64,000 nt of DNA from Sandaracinus sp. (GTDB lineage: Bacteria; Myxococcota_A; Polyangia; Polyangiales; Houyiibacteriaceae): the NCBI GenBank assembly GCA_002699025.1, contig PABA01000050.1, positions 159,757-223,756 of the forward strand, read 5' to 3'. Within the stretch, counting starts at the first letter, position 1; each line of letters starts with the position of its first letter. The notes under the pieces were generated by a model. It ran no database searches and was not told the origin of the DNA. It was given only the letters and a program-made list of their open reading frames with translations. Of the stretch, positions 11,834 to 20,194 are shown piece by piece. A program made the position numbers and the translations under genes.

Positions 11834-12871
11834 ATGGACGAATCGACGCTCCTCGCGCTCCTCCAGAAGGGCGCTCAGCACAAGGCCAGCGACGTGCTGC
11901 TCAAGGTCGGGCAGCCCCCCGCCTTCCGCGTCCACGGTTCGCTCCACTACCTCCAGGGCGATCGGCTCAAGCCCGCCCAGACCCAGGCCCTCGCCGAGAT
12001 CATCCTCCGGCGCTCCCGCTACAAGGAGGACATCGAGGACCTGCAGGAGTACGACACGAGCTACGGCGCCTCCGGCATCGGCCGCTATCGCGTGAACATC
12101 TATCGGCAGCGCGGGACCATCGCCATCGCGCTCCGCGCCATCCCCCTGAAGGTGCCGAGCTTCGAGGAGCTCCGGCTGCCGGGCGCCATCCAGCAGCTCG
12201 CCGAGAACGAGCGCGGGATGATCCTCTGCGTCGGCGCGGCCGGCAACGGCAAGAGCACGACCCTCGCGGCGATGGTGAACCACGTGAACACCACGCGGCG
12301 CGTGCACATCGTGACCATCGAGGATCCGATCGAGTACATCCACCAGGACCAGCTCGCGTCGGTGTCGCAGCGCGAGGTCGGCCTCGACACCCCGAGCTTC
12401 GCCAAGGCCCTCCGGGCCGCGCTCCGCCAGGACCCGGACTGCATCCTCGTCGGCGAGATCCGCGACGAGGAGACGATGGACATCGCCCTCAAGGCCGCGG
12501 AGACGGGCCACCTGCTCCTCTCGACGCTGCACACGCCGGACGTGAGCCGCACCATCGGCCGCGTGCTCTCGCTGGCCGGCGACGGCGGGCAGGAGACGCG
12601 CGAGCGCTTCGCGGACAACCTCAAGGGCATCGTCGCGCAGCGCCTGCTCCCGCGCGCCGACGGGCAGGGGCGGGTCGTCGCCGTCGAGGTGCTCGTGGTG
12701 ACCGGCACGGCGCGGGAGACGATCCGGAGCCCCGAGGGCGGGCTGCCGCTCAAGGACGTGATGGAGCGCGGCGTGCACCCCTACGGGATGCAGACCTTCG
12801 AGATGGCGCTGAAGGACCTGGTGAAGAACGGGCTGCTCAGCGTCGAGACGGCGCGCTCGGCCATGGGCTGA
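11834..12871 (+). CDS. pilT: Type IV pilus retraction ATPase, PilT/PilU type
   Basis: A 345-residue secretion/retraction ATPase. It has the N-terminal PAS-like region (KASDVLLKVGQPPAFRVHG), Walker A GAAGNGKST (about 134-142), Asp box VTIEDPIEY, Walker B ILVGEIRDEETM and His box GHLLLSTLHT. These motifs are those of PilT-family motors that depolymerise the pilus during twitching (S-motility in myxobacteria). The PilT-specific AIRNLIRE signature is not seen; instead the C-terminus has GMQTFEMALKDLVKNG, closer to PilU or to accessory PilT copies. It stands alone, apart from other pil genes, so it may be an accessory retraction ATPase. Confidence 0.9.
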   Translation: MDESTLLALLQKGAQHKASDVLLKVGQPPAFRVHGSLHYLQGDRLKPAQTQALAEIILRRSRYKEDIEDLQEYDTSYGASGIGRYRVNIYRQRGTIAIALRAIPLKVPSFEELRLPGAIQQLAENERGMILCVGAAGNGKSTTLAAMVNHVNTTRRVHIVTIEDPIEYIHQDQLASVSQREVGLDTPSFAKALRAALRQDPDCILVGEIRDEETMDIALKAAETGHLLLSTLHTPDVSRTIGRVLSLAGDGGQETRERFADNLKGIVAQRLLPRADGQGRVVAVEVLVVTGTARETIRSPEGGLPLKDVMERGVHPYGMQTFEMALKDLVKNGLLSVETARSAMG

Positions 12872-12921
12872 GCAGGACGGGCGCGGGCACGGTCGGCGGA
12901 GCGGCCGCGCGCGTCACGCCC

Positions 12922-14268
12922 TCAGCCCTCGTCGCCGGAGGCGCTCTCTTCGGCGACCGTCTCCGCGGCCTCCTCGGCTTCGCGAGCGCGCGCCTGGGGC
13001 CCTTCGATGAGCGCGTAGCGGAGCGCCTCCCGCGCGAGGTAGGTGGCCTTGATGCGCCAGCGCGGCGTGTTCACGACCAGCGCGGCGACGGCGACCTGCG
13101 GGTCGTCCGCCGGCGCGAAGCCGACGAACCAGGTGTAGCCGCGGTAGGGCCGCTCGGCGCTGAGCGTGCCGGTCTTGCCGGCCACCGTGATGTCCTGCAG
13201 GAAGGGCCGCCCCTGCGGGTCGAAGAAGTCGCGGCGCGCCGTCCCGCGCGGGGTCACGGTCTCCCGCATCATCTGGTTCACCAGCTGCGCCGTGCGGCGC
13301 GGGACCACGTTCCGGAAGACCTCCGGCTCGTGCTCGAGGAGCGCCGTGCCGTCCGGCGCCTCGACGCGCTCGACGATGGCCGCCCGCGGCATCTGGCCGT
13401 CGTTGGCGATGGTCGACGCGATCAGCGCACCGTGGAGCGGCGACATGTGCATGTGCCAGAAGCCGGCGGCCGTGCGGGCCCGCTCGAGCCGCTCTTCGGG
13501 CACCTCCGACGGGCTCGCGGCGAGCGGGACGTCGAAGGGGAGCGCGTGGCCGAAGCCGAAGGCCGAGGCGTAGCGGCGCAGCGTCGCGCGATCGAGGTGG
13601 CGGTCGGAGAGCTTCGCGAAGATCGCGTTGACCGAGCCGCCCATGGCCTCGGCGAGGGTGGCGCAGCGCCGATCGCTCGAGCGGTCCTCGAGGTTGGCCA
13701 GGGTCAGCCGGCTCGCGCCGCCGGAGTAACAGGTGCGCGTGTTCGGGCCGACGCCCGCGTCCACGAGGGCCGCGCCGGTGACGACCTTGAAGACCGAGGC
13801 CGTCGGCGGGGTCGGGTCGAGGACGAGGTCCCCGGCGCCCGGGTTCGCGCTCGAGTGGCTCACGTAGGCGAGGACGCGCCCGCTCGAGGGCTCCATGGCG
13901 ACGACGGCGCCGTAGGGCACCTCGTATCGCGCGAGCTCCCCCTCGAGGTGCGCCTGCAGACCCGGATCGAGCGTGAGCACGGCGCGGCGACCGCCCTCGA
14001 GGCGCGCGACACGGCGGCCTTCGTGGGGCCCCGCGCCCGCCTCGTGCACGCGTGGATCGAAGCCGGCGAGGAGCTGCCGGCGCGGGTCCTCGGGCTCCGG
14101 CGCGGGGCGCTCGGCCTGGGCTTCGGCCCGGCCCTCGCGGGGCTCGCTCCCGCCTCGCTCGCGCGGCTCATCGGCCGAGCCGGGCGAGCTCGAGAGGAAG
14201 AAGCCGCCGAGGAGCGCCGCCACGAAAGCGGCGAAGAGCACCCAGCGCTGCCACGGTCGTCGCGCCAT
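12922..14268 (-). CDS. Penicillin-binding transpeptidase (monofunctional)
   Basis: A 448-residue membrane-anchored D,D-transpeptidase. It has an N-terminal TM segment (about 9-26), an Arg/Glu/Pro-rich linker to about 65, then the transpeptidase domain. The active-site triad is complete: S158VFK161, S212VN214 and K365TG367. There is no glycosyltransferase domain and no clear dimerisation/PASTA domain, so it resembles PbpA-type class B enzymes but is short for the family. It probably cross-links peptidoglycan in the periplasm. The C-terminus is acidic. It is convergent with pilT and is followed by only about 50 bases of spacer. Confidence 0.88.
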   Translation of the reverse strand: MARRPWQRWVLFAAFVAALLGGFFLSSSPGSADEPRERGGSEPREGRAEAQAERPAPEPEDPRRQLLAGFDPRVHEAGAGPHEGRRVARLEGGRRAVLTLDPGLQAHLEGELARYEVPYGAVVAMEPSSGRVLAYVSHSSANPGAGDLVLDPTPPTASVFKVVTGAALVDAGVGPNTRTCYSGGASRLTLANLEDRSSDRRCATLAEAMGGSVNAIFAKLSDRHLDRATLRRYASAFGFGHALPFDVPLAASPSEVPEERLERARTAAGFWHMHMSPLHGALIASTIANDGQMPRAAIVERVEAPDGTALLEHEPEVFRNVVPRRTAQLVNQMMRETVTPRGTARRDFFDPQGRPFLQDITVAGKTGTLSAERPYRGYTWFVGFAPADDPQVAVAALVVNTPRWRIKATYLAREALRYALIEGPQARAREAEEAAETVAEESASGDEG

Positions 14269-14488
14269 GGGTCCGAACCTAGGGAGGCCGATCGCGCCCC
14301 GTCAAAAAAGCCGCGTGCCCCCCGAGAGGGTCCCGAGGCGGGAGGAGGTCTCCCCTCCGCGCGCGCCCGCTCGGTCGAGAGCGAGCCCAGCGCTCTTCGT
14401 GCGGGAGCCACGCGGTGATCGCCCGGCCGGGATGCCGCGAATGGCGTTCGGTTTCGCCGACGCGCGAAACCGGGTATGGCTCGACGCC

Positions 14489-15865
14489 ATGACGATCCGC
14501 CTCGACTACGCCCTCGCCATGGACGCGGGCTCCGGCTGTGGCCTGACCGACGCGCTCCTCGACGCCGAGGAGGCGCCTTTCCGCGCCGGCCTCGCGCGGG
14601 TCCGCGCGGCCGTCGACGAGGGGAAGCTCGGCTTCTGGGACCTCCCGCGGGACGCGGCCACGCGGGACGCCGTCGTCGAGTGGGCGAAGGGCGTCGACCC
14701 GGCGATCACGGACGTGCTGGTCCTCGGCATCGGCGGCTCCTCCCTCGGCGGGCGCGCCGTCTACGAGGCGCTCGGGGGGCCGCCCGAGCTGCGGGCGATG
14801 CAGGGCGAGGCGCGGCGGATCCACTTCCCGGACAACAGCGACCCCTGGCGCCTGGCGCACCTGCTCGAGGCGCTGGACCCGAAGAAGACGCTCGCCATCG
14901 CCATCTCCAAGTCCGGCGGCACGGCCGAGACCGCGGCCAGCCTGCTGGTCGTGCGCGAGTGGTTGAAGAAGGCCGAGGCGCCGATGGCGAAGCACCTGGT
15001 GCTCGTCACGGACCCGAAGTCGGGCTCGCTGCGGAAGCTCGCCGGTGAGGAGGGCCTCACGGCCTTCGCCATCCCGCCGAACGTCGGGGGCCGCTTCTCG
15101 GTGCTCACGCCCGTCGGGCTCGTCCCGGCGGCGCTCGCCGGCTTCGACGTCGAGGGGCTGCTCGCTGGGGCCGACGCCATGCGCACCCGCTGCGGCGCCG
15201 AGCAGCTTCGGCAGAACCCGGCCGGGCTCCTCGCCGCGCTCCACGTGCTCCACCACCGGCTCTTCGGGCGGCACCTCCACGTGCTCATGCCCTACGCCGA
15301 CGGGCTCCGCGGCGTGGCCGCCTGGTTCGTGTAGCTCTGGGCCGAGAGCCTCGGGAAGAAGCGCGCGCGGGACGGGCGCGTCATCGAGACCGGCCCGACG
15401 CCGATTCCCGCCGTCGGCGCCACGGACCAGCACGCGCAGGTGCAGCTCTTCATGGAGGGGCCGCGCGACAAGCTGGTGAGCTTCGTGGCCGTCGACGCGG
15501 TCGAGCGGGACCTGACGATCCCGAAGGAGGAGGGGCCGAATGCCTACCTCGGCGGGCATGGGCTGGCCGAGCTCCTCGACGCCGAGCGCCGCGGCACCGG
15601 CCTGGCCTTGGCCGAGGATGGGCGGCCGAGCCTGACGATTCGGCTCCCGAAGCTGGACGCGCCGAGCCTGGGCGGGCTGCTCTTCCTCTGGGAGGCGGCC
15701 ACGGCCCTCGCGGGCGAGCTGTACGATATCGACGCCTTCGACCAGCCTGGCGTGGAGCTGGGCAAGCGCCTCGCGTACGGTCTGCTCGGCCGCGAGGGCT
15801 TCGAAGCGGAGGCCAAGCGGGTGCGCGACGCCGAGGGCGCGGCACCGGAGAAGTACCGACTCTGA
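14489..15865 (+). pseudogene. pgi: Phosphoglucose isomerase gene interrupted by an in-frame TAG
   Basis: This region encodes a full-length glucose-6-phosphate isomerase (458 codons) except for a TAG at 15332-15334. Upstream motifs are intact: GIGGSSLGG, SKSGGTAET for sugar-phosphate binding, and GGRFSVLTPVGL. The reading frame continues without any shift after the TAG with LWAESLGKK, a core family motif in which a Gln normally precedes LWAES, so a single CAG-to-TAG change explains the break. Termination would give a 281-residue product lacking the catalytic C-terminal part. It is either a true nonsense mutation or a sequence error. TAG ends other genes here (for example at 9542 and 16828), so general reassignment is unlikely. 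Start ATG at 14489. Confidence 0.85.
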
Positions 15866-15927
15866 GGGAGAGCCTGCGGACGAGGCGCTGCAGAGCGGCG
15901 CGATTTCCGCGATAATGGGAAGCTGCC

Positions 15928-16830
15928 GTGAGCGACGAGCGGACGACCAACCCGAACAAGACCGTGGTCACGGTCGTGGGTCCCGCCGGGGCCGGGGGGA
16001 AGAAGAAGGCGAGCCGCGAGGCTTGTCTGGTCGTGATCTATGGTGAGGACCTCGGGCGGCGCATCCCGCTCGCGGACGAGCCGGTGGTGATCGGGCGCTC
16101 GTCGCGCTGCGAGGTGCAGATCGACCAGGAGAGCGTGTCGCGGAACCACTGCCGCATCTCCTACAACGGGCGCGGCTACGGCGTGCGCGACCTCGGCTCG
16201 ACGAACGGGACGTACGTGAACGACGAGCTCGTGGACACGATGGACCTGCGGGACGGGGATCAGCTCAAGGTGGGCCGGACGATCCTGAAGTTCATCGTCG
16301 GCGGGAACATCGAGGGGCAGTACCACGAGGAGATCTATCGGCTGATGACGATGGATGGCCTCACGCAGGTGCACAACAAGCGCTACTTCGACGAGATGCT
16401 CGAGCGGGAGCTGTCGCGGGCGCGGCGCTACGAGCGGACGTTCTGCCTGATCCTCTTCGACATCGACCATTTCAAGCAGATCAACGACACGTATGGGCAC
16501 CTGGCGGGCGACGCGGTGCTGCGGCAGCTCGGGACGGTGGTCCGGACGCACGTGCGGCGGGACGACATCATCGCGCGGACGGGTGGTGAGGAGTTCGGGA
16601 TCATCACGCCGGAGGTCGGGCTGCATGGGGCCGTGGAGCTGGCGAAGAAGCTGAACCGGCTGGTGGACGAGCAGGCGTTCGAGTTCGAGGGGACGCGGAT
16701 CGCGGTGACGATCAGCCTCGGCGTGTGCGAGTGGGACGAGGCGATGCAGAGCACGCAGGCGATCGTGCAGGCCTCCGACGAGAAGCTCTACGAGGCGAAG
16801 CGCACGGGCCGGAACAAGGTCTGCGCGTAG
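15928..16830 (+). CDS. FHA-GGDEF diguanylate cyclase
   Basis: A 300-residue soluble protein. Residues about 34-124 form an FHA domain (VIGRSSRCEVQI, SVSRNHCRI, DLGSTNGTYVN), which binds phosphothreonine peptides. Residues about 140-300 are a GGDEF domain with an intact active site GGEEF at 219-223 and an RxxD inhibitory site (RRDD, 210-213) five residues before it, so it should make cyclic di-GMP and be product-inhibited. The architecture suggests control by a Ser/Thr kinase. It starts with GTG at 15928, 62 bases after pgi, and may be co-transcribed with it. No membrane segment is seen. Confidence 0.93.
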   Translation: MSDERTTNPNKTVVTVVGPAGAGGKKKASREACLVVIYGEDLGRRIPLADEPVVIGRSSRCEVQIDQESVSRNHCRISYNGRGYGVRDLGSTNGTYVNDELVDTMDLRDGDQLKVGRTILKFIVGGNIEGQYHEEIYRLMTMDGLTQVHNKRYFDEMLERELSRARRYERTFCLILFDIDHFKQINDTYGHLAGDAVLRQLGTVVRTHVRRDDIIARTGGEEFGIITPEVGLHGAVELAKKLNRLVDEQAFEFEGTRIAVTISLGVCEWDEAMQSTQAIVQASDEKLYEAKRTGRNKVCA

Positions 16831-17081
16831 GCGGAGGCTGCCGCCACCGACTCGGGCTCGGCGATGTCGTCGCTGCCTGCGACTGAGCGCGGATGCCCGC
16901 CGCCGAGCGAGGCTCGGCCGTGCGCCGAAGCCGAGCGGGGCTCGCGGGGGGCCCTCGCAGGTGTTCCGGGACGGCTCTCGTCCGTACCCGGGACGGATTC
17001 TCGAGCCGAAATGGCGGCTTCGGGAGGGCGCAGGGGGCTCTGCGCGAGCCCTCGGCCCGACCCTTCAGGAGCAGCAGGCGC

Positions 17082-18080
17082 TCAGCGCCCGCTCTCCTCG
17101 TCGAGGAGCCTTCGCGCGGCCTCGAACTCGGGCGGTGGCGGCACCTCGAAGCGCATCGCCTCCCCGCTCACCGGGTGGCGGAAGCCCAACACGGCCGCGT
17201 GTAGCGCCTGCCGCCCGATGGCTTCGGCGGCCGCCGCGAGCCGCGCGTCGCGGAGCCGCTTCCCGTAGAGCGGGTCGCCGAGGATGGGCGCCCCGTGATC
17301 GGCGAGGTGGACGCGGATCTGGTGCGTGCGCCCTGTCTCGAGCGTGCAGTCGACGTGAGACGCGCCGTGCAGCCGCGCCCGCACGCGCACGTGCGTCACC
17401 GCCCGCTTGCCACGCTCGACCTTCGAGCTGAATCGCTTGCGATGCACGGGGTGGCGGCCGTGGAGCGTCTCGAAGGAGATCGCGTCGGGCAGCCCGCCGA
17501 CGGCCAGCGCTTCGTAGCGCCGCTCGATGTCGTGCGCCTGGAAGAGCGCGACGAGCCCCTCCCGAGCCGCCACGCTCTTGGCGACCACCATCACGCCGCT
17601 CGTGTCCTTGTCGAGCCGATGCACGATGCCCGGCCGCATCGGGTCGCCCCCCGGATCCTCGAAGCGCACGTGATGGAGCAGCGCGTTCACGAGCGTGCCG
17701 TCCGGGTGCCCAGGCGCCGGGTGCACCACCAGGCCCGCGGGTTTGTGCACGACGACCAAGTCCGCGTCCTCGTACAACACGTCGAGGGGGAGGTCCTGCG
17801 GCACGGCCTCGCTCGGCGGAGGCGGCAGGGGGCGCGCCACCACGCTCTGCCCGGCGCGCAGCTTGGTCTTCGGCGCCGCCGCGGCCCCCTCGACCTCGAC
17901 CCGGCCAGCCTCGATCCAGCGCTTCGCCTCGCTCCGGCTCGCCAGACCTCTCGCGGCGAGCACCTTGTCGAGGCGCTCGCCGGCCTCGTCCTCGCGCACC
18001 TGGAGCCGATGCGCCCGCGGACCCTCTCCTCCCGACCCGGCGCCCTCGCCGCTCGGCTCGTCTCGTTCCTCGCCGCTCAC
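17082..18080 (-). CDS. rluD: RluA/RluD-family 23S rRNA pseudouridine synthase
   Basis: A 332-residue pseudouridine synthase. Residues about 35-80 are an S4 RNA-binding domain (ERLDKVLAARGLASRSEAKRW). The catalytic domain has the family motif GIVHRLDKDTSG with the catalytic Asp157 and the later GRTHQIRVHL. With an S4 domain and this length it fits RluD-type enzymes that modify helix 69 of 23S rRNA, but distinguishing RluD from RluC needs comparison. The first 28 residues are a low-complexity Gly/Glu tail. GTG start at 18080. Confidence 0.88.
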   Translation of the reverse strand: MSGEERDEPSGEGAGSGGEGPRAHRLQVREDEAGERLDKVLAARGLASRSEAKRWIEAGRVEVEGAAAAPKTKLRAGQSVVARPLPPPPSEAVPQDLPLDVLYEDADLVVVHKPAGLVVHPAPGHPDGTLVNALLHHVRFEDPGGDPMRPGIVHRLDKDTSGVMVVAKSVAAREGLVALFQAHDIERRYEALAVGGLPDAISFETLHGRHPVHRKRFSSKVERGKRAVTHVRVRARLHGASHVDCTLETGRTHQIRVHLADHGAPILGDPLYGKRLRDARLAAAAEAIGRQALHAAVLGFRHPVSGEAMRFEVPPPPEFEAARRLLDEESGR

Positions 18081-18093
18081 GGCCCGGAGCTCC

Positions 18094-18136
18094 CATCGAC
18101 GCTGCCGCGATCGACGCAGCCGCGATCGACGTCGCC
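18094..18136. repeat. 15-base GATCGACGCAGCCGC repeats
   Basis: Nearly three head-to-tail copies of a 15-base unit just upstream of rluD. The same consensus (GATNGAYGCAGYCGC) recurs at 45624-45690. Confidence 0.75.
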
Positions 18137-18221
18137 AACATCGGCGACGGCCCGATGCACGAAGGCGCGCCCGACCACCGCCGGGACGCGCCCCCTCACT
18201 CCTTCGCCCTCGACGGCCGCG

Positions 18222-18485
18222 CTACCACATCACCGACTGCACGTGCCCCTTGGAGCGCACGAGGATGTCGATGATCGCCCGGTCGTAGAAGTTCTTCCCG
18301 TAGAGCTCGGGAGCGACGCGGCTCTTGAAGAGGGCCCGGCCCTCCTCGATCTCGTCGGCGAGAGCATCGAAGAGGTTGTCCCCCTTGATGCCCTCGACGA
18401 TCTTCTCCTCGTTGTAGAGGGAGAGGTCGCTGGCGATGGCCCGCGCGAGCCGCCGCGCGGCCTCTTCCGTCTCGATGAGCGCCAT
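18222..18485 (-). CDS. Small conserved-looking protein of unknown function
   Basis: An 87-residue, soluble, mostly helical protein (ALIETEEAARRLARAIASDL... NLFDALADEIEEGRALFKSRV). It has no Cys, no signal and no membrane segment. The ATG at 18485 gives a clean start at MALIETEE; an extension to 18668 is low-complexity and not credible. It shows biased-free, protein-like composition unlike the shadow frames around it. I do not recognise a named family. Confidence 0.7.
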   Translation of the reverse strand: MALIETEEAARRLARAIASDLSLYNEEKIVEGIKGDNLFDALADEIEEGRALFKSRVAPELYGKNFYDRAIIDILVRSKGHVQSVMW

Positions 18486-18682
18486 GGGGCGAGTGTCGCC
18501 GCGGCCGCCGACGCTGTCAAAACCTTCGCGCGCGGGCGGACGAAGCCGGTCCGGAAGACGCCCTCCGCGAGGCCCGCTCGCGCGAGACTTGATTGTAAGG
18601 TTCCAGGCTGCGTAGGTTTCGATTCCACGGGTGGGGTGCGTCCCGGTGGCTCGCGCGCCGCCCGCCAACGAGGCTCATCCAA

Positions 18683-19909
18683 ATGCGCGCGACGACACGC
18701 CTGGCACTTCCCTTCCTTCTCGCTCTGGCCCTCGGGGCCTGCGGCGACGACGACAGCCCTGGCACCGACGCCGGCCCCGGCACCGACGCCGGCCCCGGCA
18801 CCGACGCCGGGCCGCCGGACAACGGCGTCGTCGGCGACGAGATCTACCCCGAGAGCTGCGACCTCAGCTGCGAGGGCCGGGAGCTCGAGACGGCCTGCAC
18901 GTGCACGCCCGAGCCCCAGACGGCGCCGCCCGGCGACCCGACCGCCTTCGACATCAACCGGGTCGGCTGCGATCAGCTCCAGGCCTCCGGCGACAACCCC
19001 CGCAACCCCGACGACGACTTCTGCGACGCCGCGGGGGACGACGGCGCGCCCGAGACCGGCTGCAACATGGCCGGCATGTACCGGGAGCCGGGCGAGGTGC
19101 AGATGGTCACGATGTACGGCGTGGTCGACGTCTTCGGCAACGGCGGCGACGCGGACGACATCACCGTCGAGATCTACGCGGAAGGGCCGGACGGCACGCT
19201 CGGCGAGCTCCTCGGCTCGGCCACCGCGTCCATCGACGACCCCTGCGCGGAGACCGAGGACGAGATCGAGAACGATATGGTCGTCGGCACCCGGCAGCTC
19301 GGCTTCTACGCCATCCCGAACATCCCCTCCGAGACCCCGCTCATCGTGAAGACCACCGGCGACGCCGGCTTCTGGCGGGACATCTACAGCTACAACATCC
19401 AGGCCCTGAACGACGAGCTGGAGACCGAGGCGCCGCCCGCCGATGCCTGCGAGACGCTTCGCACGGACGAGGCCTTCGCCGACACGCCCCGCTGGGAGTA
19501 CCGAGCGCGCATCATCTCGACCTCCGACTGGACCAGCATCCCGCTCACGGCCGGCCTCATCGAGGGCATCCGGGCCGGAAGCGGTGCGCTCGCCGGCGAG
19601 ATCCACGACTGCGAGGACGTGCGCCTCGAGTTCGCCCAGGTCGGCATCAACCCGCGGCCCGAGGTCTTCACCTACTTCAACGACCAGCCCGACAACCCGC
19701 TCCCCGACACGGGCCGGCAGGTCGGCACGAGCATCCTCGGCCTCTACGCGGGCCTCGACATCCCCGAAGGCCCGGTCGACGTCGCCGCCGTGGGGCGCGT
19801 CGGCGACGCCACCCAGACCCTGGGTTGGTACCGGGCGCGCATCTTCGCGGGCGCCGTCACCTCCGTGACCCTGCGCGGCCTTCGCGCCACCCAGATCCCG
19901 GCCGAGTAG
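18683..19909 (+). CDS. DAG-repeat lipoprotein of unknown function
   Basis: A 408-residue lipoprotein. The signal LALPFLLALALGAC ends in a lipobox, followed by Gly-Asp-Asp-Asp and three tandem GTDAGP units encoded by 18-base DNA repeats, a linker typical of myxobacterial surface lipoproteins. The mature body contains about ten Cys, probably in disulfides, and Asp-rich loops; no enzyme motif is seen. A strong hairpin follows the gene. A weak promoter (TTGATT, 18-base spacer, TAGGTT) lies about 80 bases upstream. Location: outer membrane or surface, by inference. Confidence 0.82.
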   Translation: MRATTRLALPFLLALALGACGDDDSPGTDAGPGTDAGPGTDAGPPDNGVVGDEIYPESCDLSCEGRELETACTCTPEPQTAPPGDPTAFDINRVGCDQLQASGDNPRNPDDDFCDAAGDDGAPETGCNMAGMYREPGEVQMVTMYGVVDVFGNGGDADDITVEIYAEGPDGTLGELLGSATASIDDPCAETEDEIENDMVVGTRQLGFYAIPNIPSETPLIVKTTGDAGFWRDIYSYNIQALNDELETEAPPADACETLRTDEAFADTPRWEYRARIISTSDWTSIPLTAGLIEGIRAGSGALAGEIHDCEDVRLEFAQVGINPRPEVFTYFNDQPDNPLPDTGRQVGTSILGLYAGLDIPEGPVDVAAVGRVGDATQTLGWYRARIFAGAVTSVTLRGLRATQIPAE

Positions 19910-19930
19910 GACGGGCGGACAGCCATCCTT

Positions 19931-19966
19931 CGACGCCCTCGCTCGTGCTCACGAGCGGGGGCGTCG
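19931..19966 (+). terminator. Hairpin terminator after the DAG-repeat lipoprotein
   Basis: A 15-base stem (CGACGCCCTCGCTCG at 19931-19945 with 19952-19966, one G-U pair) and six-base loop, 21 bases past the stop, followed by TCGTCGTCTCT. Confidence 0.7.
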
Positions 19967-20194
19967 TCGTCTCTGGCGACCTCCGCGACCGTCCGCGGAG
20001 CCGAGGTACGGGTGGGCGCACCGCGACGAGCCCTGCGCGGCTCCTCGTGGCCCGGGCTCGCCGGCTCGACCCCCCGCCGATCTCCGCCCACCACAGGCGC
20101 CGAGATGCCGGCGCCCTTCGACGACTGAAGGCGCTCGCGCTCGCTTCGCGGCTCCCGCTCTCCGACCCCTCCGAGGTGGGCGGAGCGAAGGGCC

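Noticed and set aside
12100..12753. Leftward open frame inside pilT
   Set aside because: It is antisense to a gene with all ATPase motifs and has no recognisable protein features.
15332..15334. TAG as a recoded sense codon in pgi
   Set aside because: Other genes here end in TAG (for example at 9542 and 16828) and no recoding element was seen; error or mutation is simpler.
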